7,937 nucleotides of DNA, taken from positions 1 to 7,937 of the forward strand of contig VBJT01000089.1 in assembly GCA_005880075.1 (NCBI GenBank). The letters run 5' to 3'. Position numbers and translations under genes: made by a program. This document shows positions 6,640 to 7,937 of this stretch, piece after piece; within the stretch, counting starts at the first letter, position 1; every line of letters starts with the position of its first letter. Source of the stretch: Chloroflexota bacterium. GTDB taxonomy: Bacteria > Chloroflexota > Dehalococcoidia > SM23-28-2 > RBG-16-64-32. The notes under the pieces were generated by a model that did no database searches, was not told the DNA's origin, and saw only the letters and a list, made by a program, of their open reading frames with translations.

Positions 6640-7101
6640 TTGACGGCCCGCTTCCGCGCGAGGTTGGAGCGCTTGTAGTCGATCACCAGCTCGCCGTGCT
6701 GGTTGAAGCCTTCCGTGTGCCAGGTGACGACGCCAAACGCCGGCTGCGAGGCCGATTCGCGCGCGGAGACGACCTCGCTATGGGCGGTCAGCGTGTCGCC
6801 GGGGTAGACAGGGCGGTGGAAGGTTAGCTCATCGATGCCGAGAAACGGGCCGCCTGCCTCGGACGGTTGTGCAGAGGACGAGGAACGGGTTGACGACAAC
6901 GCCCGGATGGCCGTTGGCGCGGGCGTATTCGGCGTTGAAGTACAGCGGATTGTAAGCAAGTGTGGCCGTCGTAAAGAGCGAATTATCGCCCTCGTTGAGT
7001 GTGCGGCCCCAGTGGTGTTCGAAGGTCCGCCCGGGCTCGAAATCCTCGAACGAGTGGCCGTGCGGGATGCTCTTGAATTGAGTCGGGTCAAAGCCGGTCA
7101 T
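6636..7101 (-). pseudogene. MaoC-like hydratase, frame-disrupted with internal deletion
   Basis: The first gene of the cluster would be a hotdog-fold MaoC-like protein of about 163 residues, but it is split over two frames. From ATG 7101 the frame reads MTGFDPTQFK, then SFEDFEPGRTFEHHWGRTL (17-35) and TATLAYNPLYFN (45-56) up to NPFLVLCT (71-78), about base 6868. Homology continues in another frame with SEAGGPFLGIDELTFHRPVYPGD from base 6863 to the TGA at 6638. Relatives have roughly 8-9 extra residues at the join (of the kind VFGLSVEDL), so a deletion of about 25 bases, not divisible by three, best explains it. Unrepaired, translation stops at 6829 after 90 residues. The loop has Y54 where MaoC hydratases have the catalytic His, and no Asp. 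No Shine-Dalgarno precedes 7101, where the coding strand is pyrimidine-rich. The lesion could be real or a sequencing or assembly error. Confidence 0.8.
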
Positions 7102-7102
7102 C

Positions 7103-7139
7103 GGGGAATGGGAAAGGGGAAATGAGAAATGGGGAGAGG
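7103..7139 (+). other. G-rich tract with four G-runs (possible G-quadruplex)
   Basis: Immediately upstream of the first cluster gene the + strand has GGGG-aat-GGG-aaa-GGGG, then an 11-base loop and GGGG (runs at 7103-7106, 7110-7112, 7116-7119 and 7131-7134). It also reads as degenerate GGAAATG-like units. On the coding strand of the cluster the tract is C/T-rich and leaves no room for a ribosome site. Folding and function are inferred only. Confidence 0.4.
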
Positions 7140-7200
7140 AACGAGAGTCGCCATCGCGGTGATTTACGATGCCACAGGGGTGGGGTGGAAGCAAGCGGCT

Positions 7201-7290
7201 CGGCCAGCTCAGTCTGCCCAAGCGGTAAAAGCCCGCGTGGACAGCTCGCCCCTACAATGCTTTGCTTTGGAACGCGTGCAGGGGCTTCGA
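7201..7290. repeat. GC-rich intergenic element with short direct and inverted repeats
   Basis: This spacer contains CAGCTC twice (7205-7210 and 7242-7247), each followed shortly by a GCCC run, and GCCCCTACA (7248-7256), whose reverse partner TGCAGGGGC (7277-7285) pairs except at one base. A small GCGG/CCGC stem lies at 7222-7236. The word TGTAGGGGCGAGC on the - strand recalls dispersed intergenic repeats of environmental GC-rich bacteria, but I cannot confirm that this one is repeated elsewhere in the genome. Confidence 0.3.
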
Positions 7291-7296
7291 CCGCGA

Positions 7297-7937
7297 ATGA
7301 CGTGCAGTTGGAGCGGTTCGCCAAACCCTCCGTGCCCCGCAGGAAGCGTCAACTACGGCCATGACAACAACGGCAATCAGACGACCCGCGGCTCCGACAC
7401 GTTCCAATACGATCATGAGAATCGGCTGACGCAATCTGTAATGTCAGGTGTCACGTCTTCGTCTATATACAATGGAGACGGACTGCGAATGAGCCACACG
7501 GTGAGCGGGCAGACGACGAGCTATTCGTGGGATGCGGCTGCTCAGTTGCCTGTCGTTCTTCAGGACGGAACAAACACGTACGTGTACGGCCTTGACCTTA
7601 TCTCCGCAACGAATAGCAGCGGAGTGCAAACGTACGTCCTCCACGATAGCCTCGGCTCAACAACGGATCTCCTCGACGGAACTGGGAATGGCGTTGCGAC
7701 CTACGGATACGACATCTTCGGCGCGATTCGTTCCCAGACGGGGAGTAGTCCGAACCAGTGGCTTTTCGCCGGCGAGCAACGCGATAGCGATTCGAGTCTT
7801 TACTTCTTGCGAGCACGATACTACGACCCCGCAATTGGCAGATTTCTTTCTCAGGATCCAGCTCAAGCTGGCCACCCGTATGCTTACGCGAACAATAATC
7901 CAGTAAACTTCGTAGATCCGTATGGATTAGATGCTTG
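7297..7937 (+). CDS. RHS/YD-repeat protein, C-terminal core (3' end outside window)
   Basis: The 213 visible residues are YD repeats followed by the RHS core. YD-like units are seen at NYGHDNNGNQT (19-29), FQYDHENRLTQ (36-46) and ATYGYDIFGAIR (134-145). The shell-closing core reads LYFLRARYYDPAIGRFLSQD (168-187) and YAYANNNPVNFVDPYG (195-210). In RHS proteins these repeats wrap a cocoon around a C-terminal toxin or other variable tip that begins right after PYG, here just past the window edge. Full RHS proteins have hundreds to thousands of residues, so this copy seems to lack almost all its N-terminal part. Recognisable homology starts only near 7339. The ATG at 7297 is a guess; the frame is open back to 7129 without RHS-like sequence. 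G+C is near 50% (30 of 60 at 7441-7500, 29 of 60 at 7801-7860), well below its neighbours, suggesting transfer. Family certain, start uncertain. Confidence 0.8.
   Translation, partial: MTCSWSGSPNPPCPAGSVNYGHDNNGNQTTRGSDTFQYDHENRLTQSVMSGVTSSSIYNGDGLRMSHTVSGQTTSYSWDAAAQLPVVLQDGTNTYVYGLDLISATNSSGVQTYVLHDSLGSTTDLLDGTGNGVATYGYDIFGAIRSQTGSSPNQWLFAGEQRDSDSSLYFLRARYYDPAIGRFLSQDPAQAGHPYAYANNNPVNFVDPYGLDA

Noticed and set aside
7129..7296. Upstream in-frame extension of the RHS gene from ATG 7129
   Set aside because: The frame is open, but its translation shows no YD repeats and it runs through the G-rich tract and repeat-like spacer, so chance openness is more likely.
7532..7906. 124-codon open frame on the + strand within the RHS region
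   Set aside because: The RHS frame in the same stretch reads conserved YD and core motifs throughout; this frame does not.

Overview
The window is GC-rich bacterial DNA, about 70% G+C in the main gene cluster (43 of 60 bases at 5641-5700), with tightly packed genes and clear Shine-Dalgarno sites in front of two of them. An F420-type luciferase-like oxidoreductase, CoA-ester chemistry of the CitE / CaiB-BaiF / MaoC / acyl-CoA dehydrogenase kind and an RHS/YD-repeat protein together suggest Chloroflexota (Dehalococcoidia-like) or, less likely, Actinomycetota. This assignment is inference; no rRNA or tRNA gene is present to settle it.

Left part (1-1629, + strand): the 3' part of an LLM-class flavin/F420 oxidoreductase, followed after 14 bases by a complete enoyl-CoA hydratase/isomerase-family protein. 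Middle part (1683-2817): a small membrane-anchored BON-domain protein on the - strand faces away from two small + strand genes, a very histidine-rich protein (21 His in 93 residues) and an overlapping four-cysteine zinc-ribbon protein. The 201-base spacer between the divergent starts carries a perfect 10-bp palindrome.

Right part (2854-7101, all - strand): a five-gene cluster transcribed leftward in the order MaoC-like hydratase (frame-disrupted), acyl-CoA dehydrogenase, second MaoC-like hydratase, CaiB/BaiF family III CoA-transferase, CitE/HpcH-type acyl-CoA lyase. All four junctions are exact 4-base stop/start overlaps (GTGA, GTGA, ATGA, ATGA), so the proteins are very probably made as a coupled set. 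The chemistry fits oxidation of a branched C5 or C6 acyl-CoA, hydration, CoA transfer and C-C cleavage. It resembles the mesaconyl/citramalyl-CoA arm of the 3-hydroxypropionate bicycle (Mch-Mct-Meh-Mcl) and the itaconate/leucine dissimilation genes of mycobacteria. The exact substrate cannot be read from sequence.

Far right (7297-7937, + strand): the C-terminal conserved core of an RHS/YD-repeat protein, with lower G+C (about 50%), running off the window just where the variable effector tip normally starts. The stretch 7102-7296 between it and the MaoC gene holds a G-rich tract with four G-runs and a GC-rich, possibly repeated, element. There is no gene-free stretch longer than 300 bases. I found no CRISPR array, transposase or structural RNA gene. 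The most notable points are the coupled five-gene CoA cluster with two atypical MaoC partners, the apparent deletion/frameshift in its first gene, and the cut-off RHS tip.
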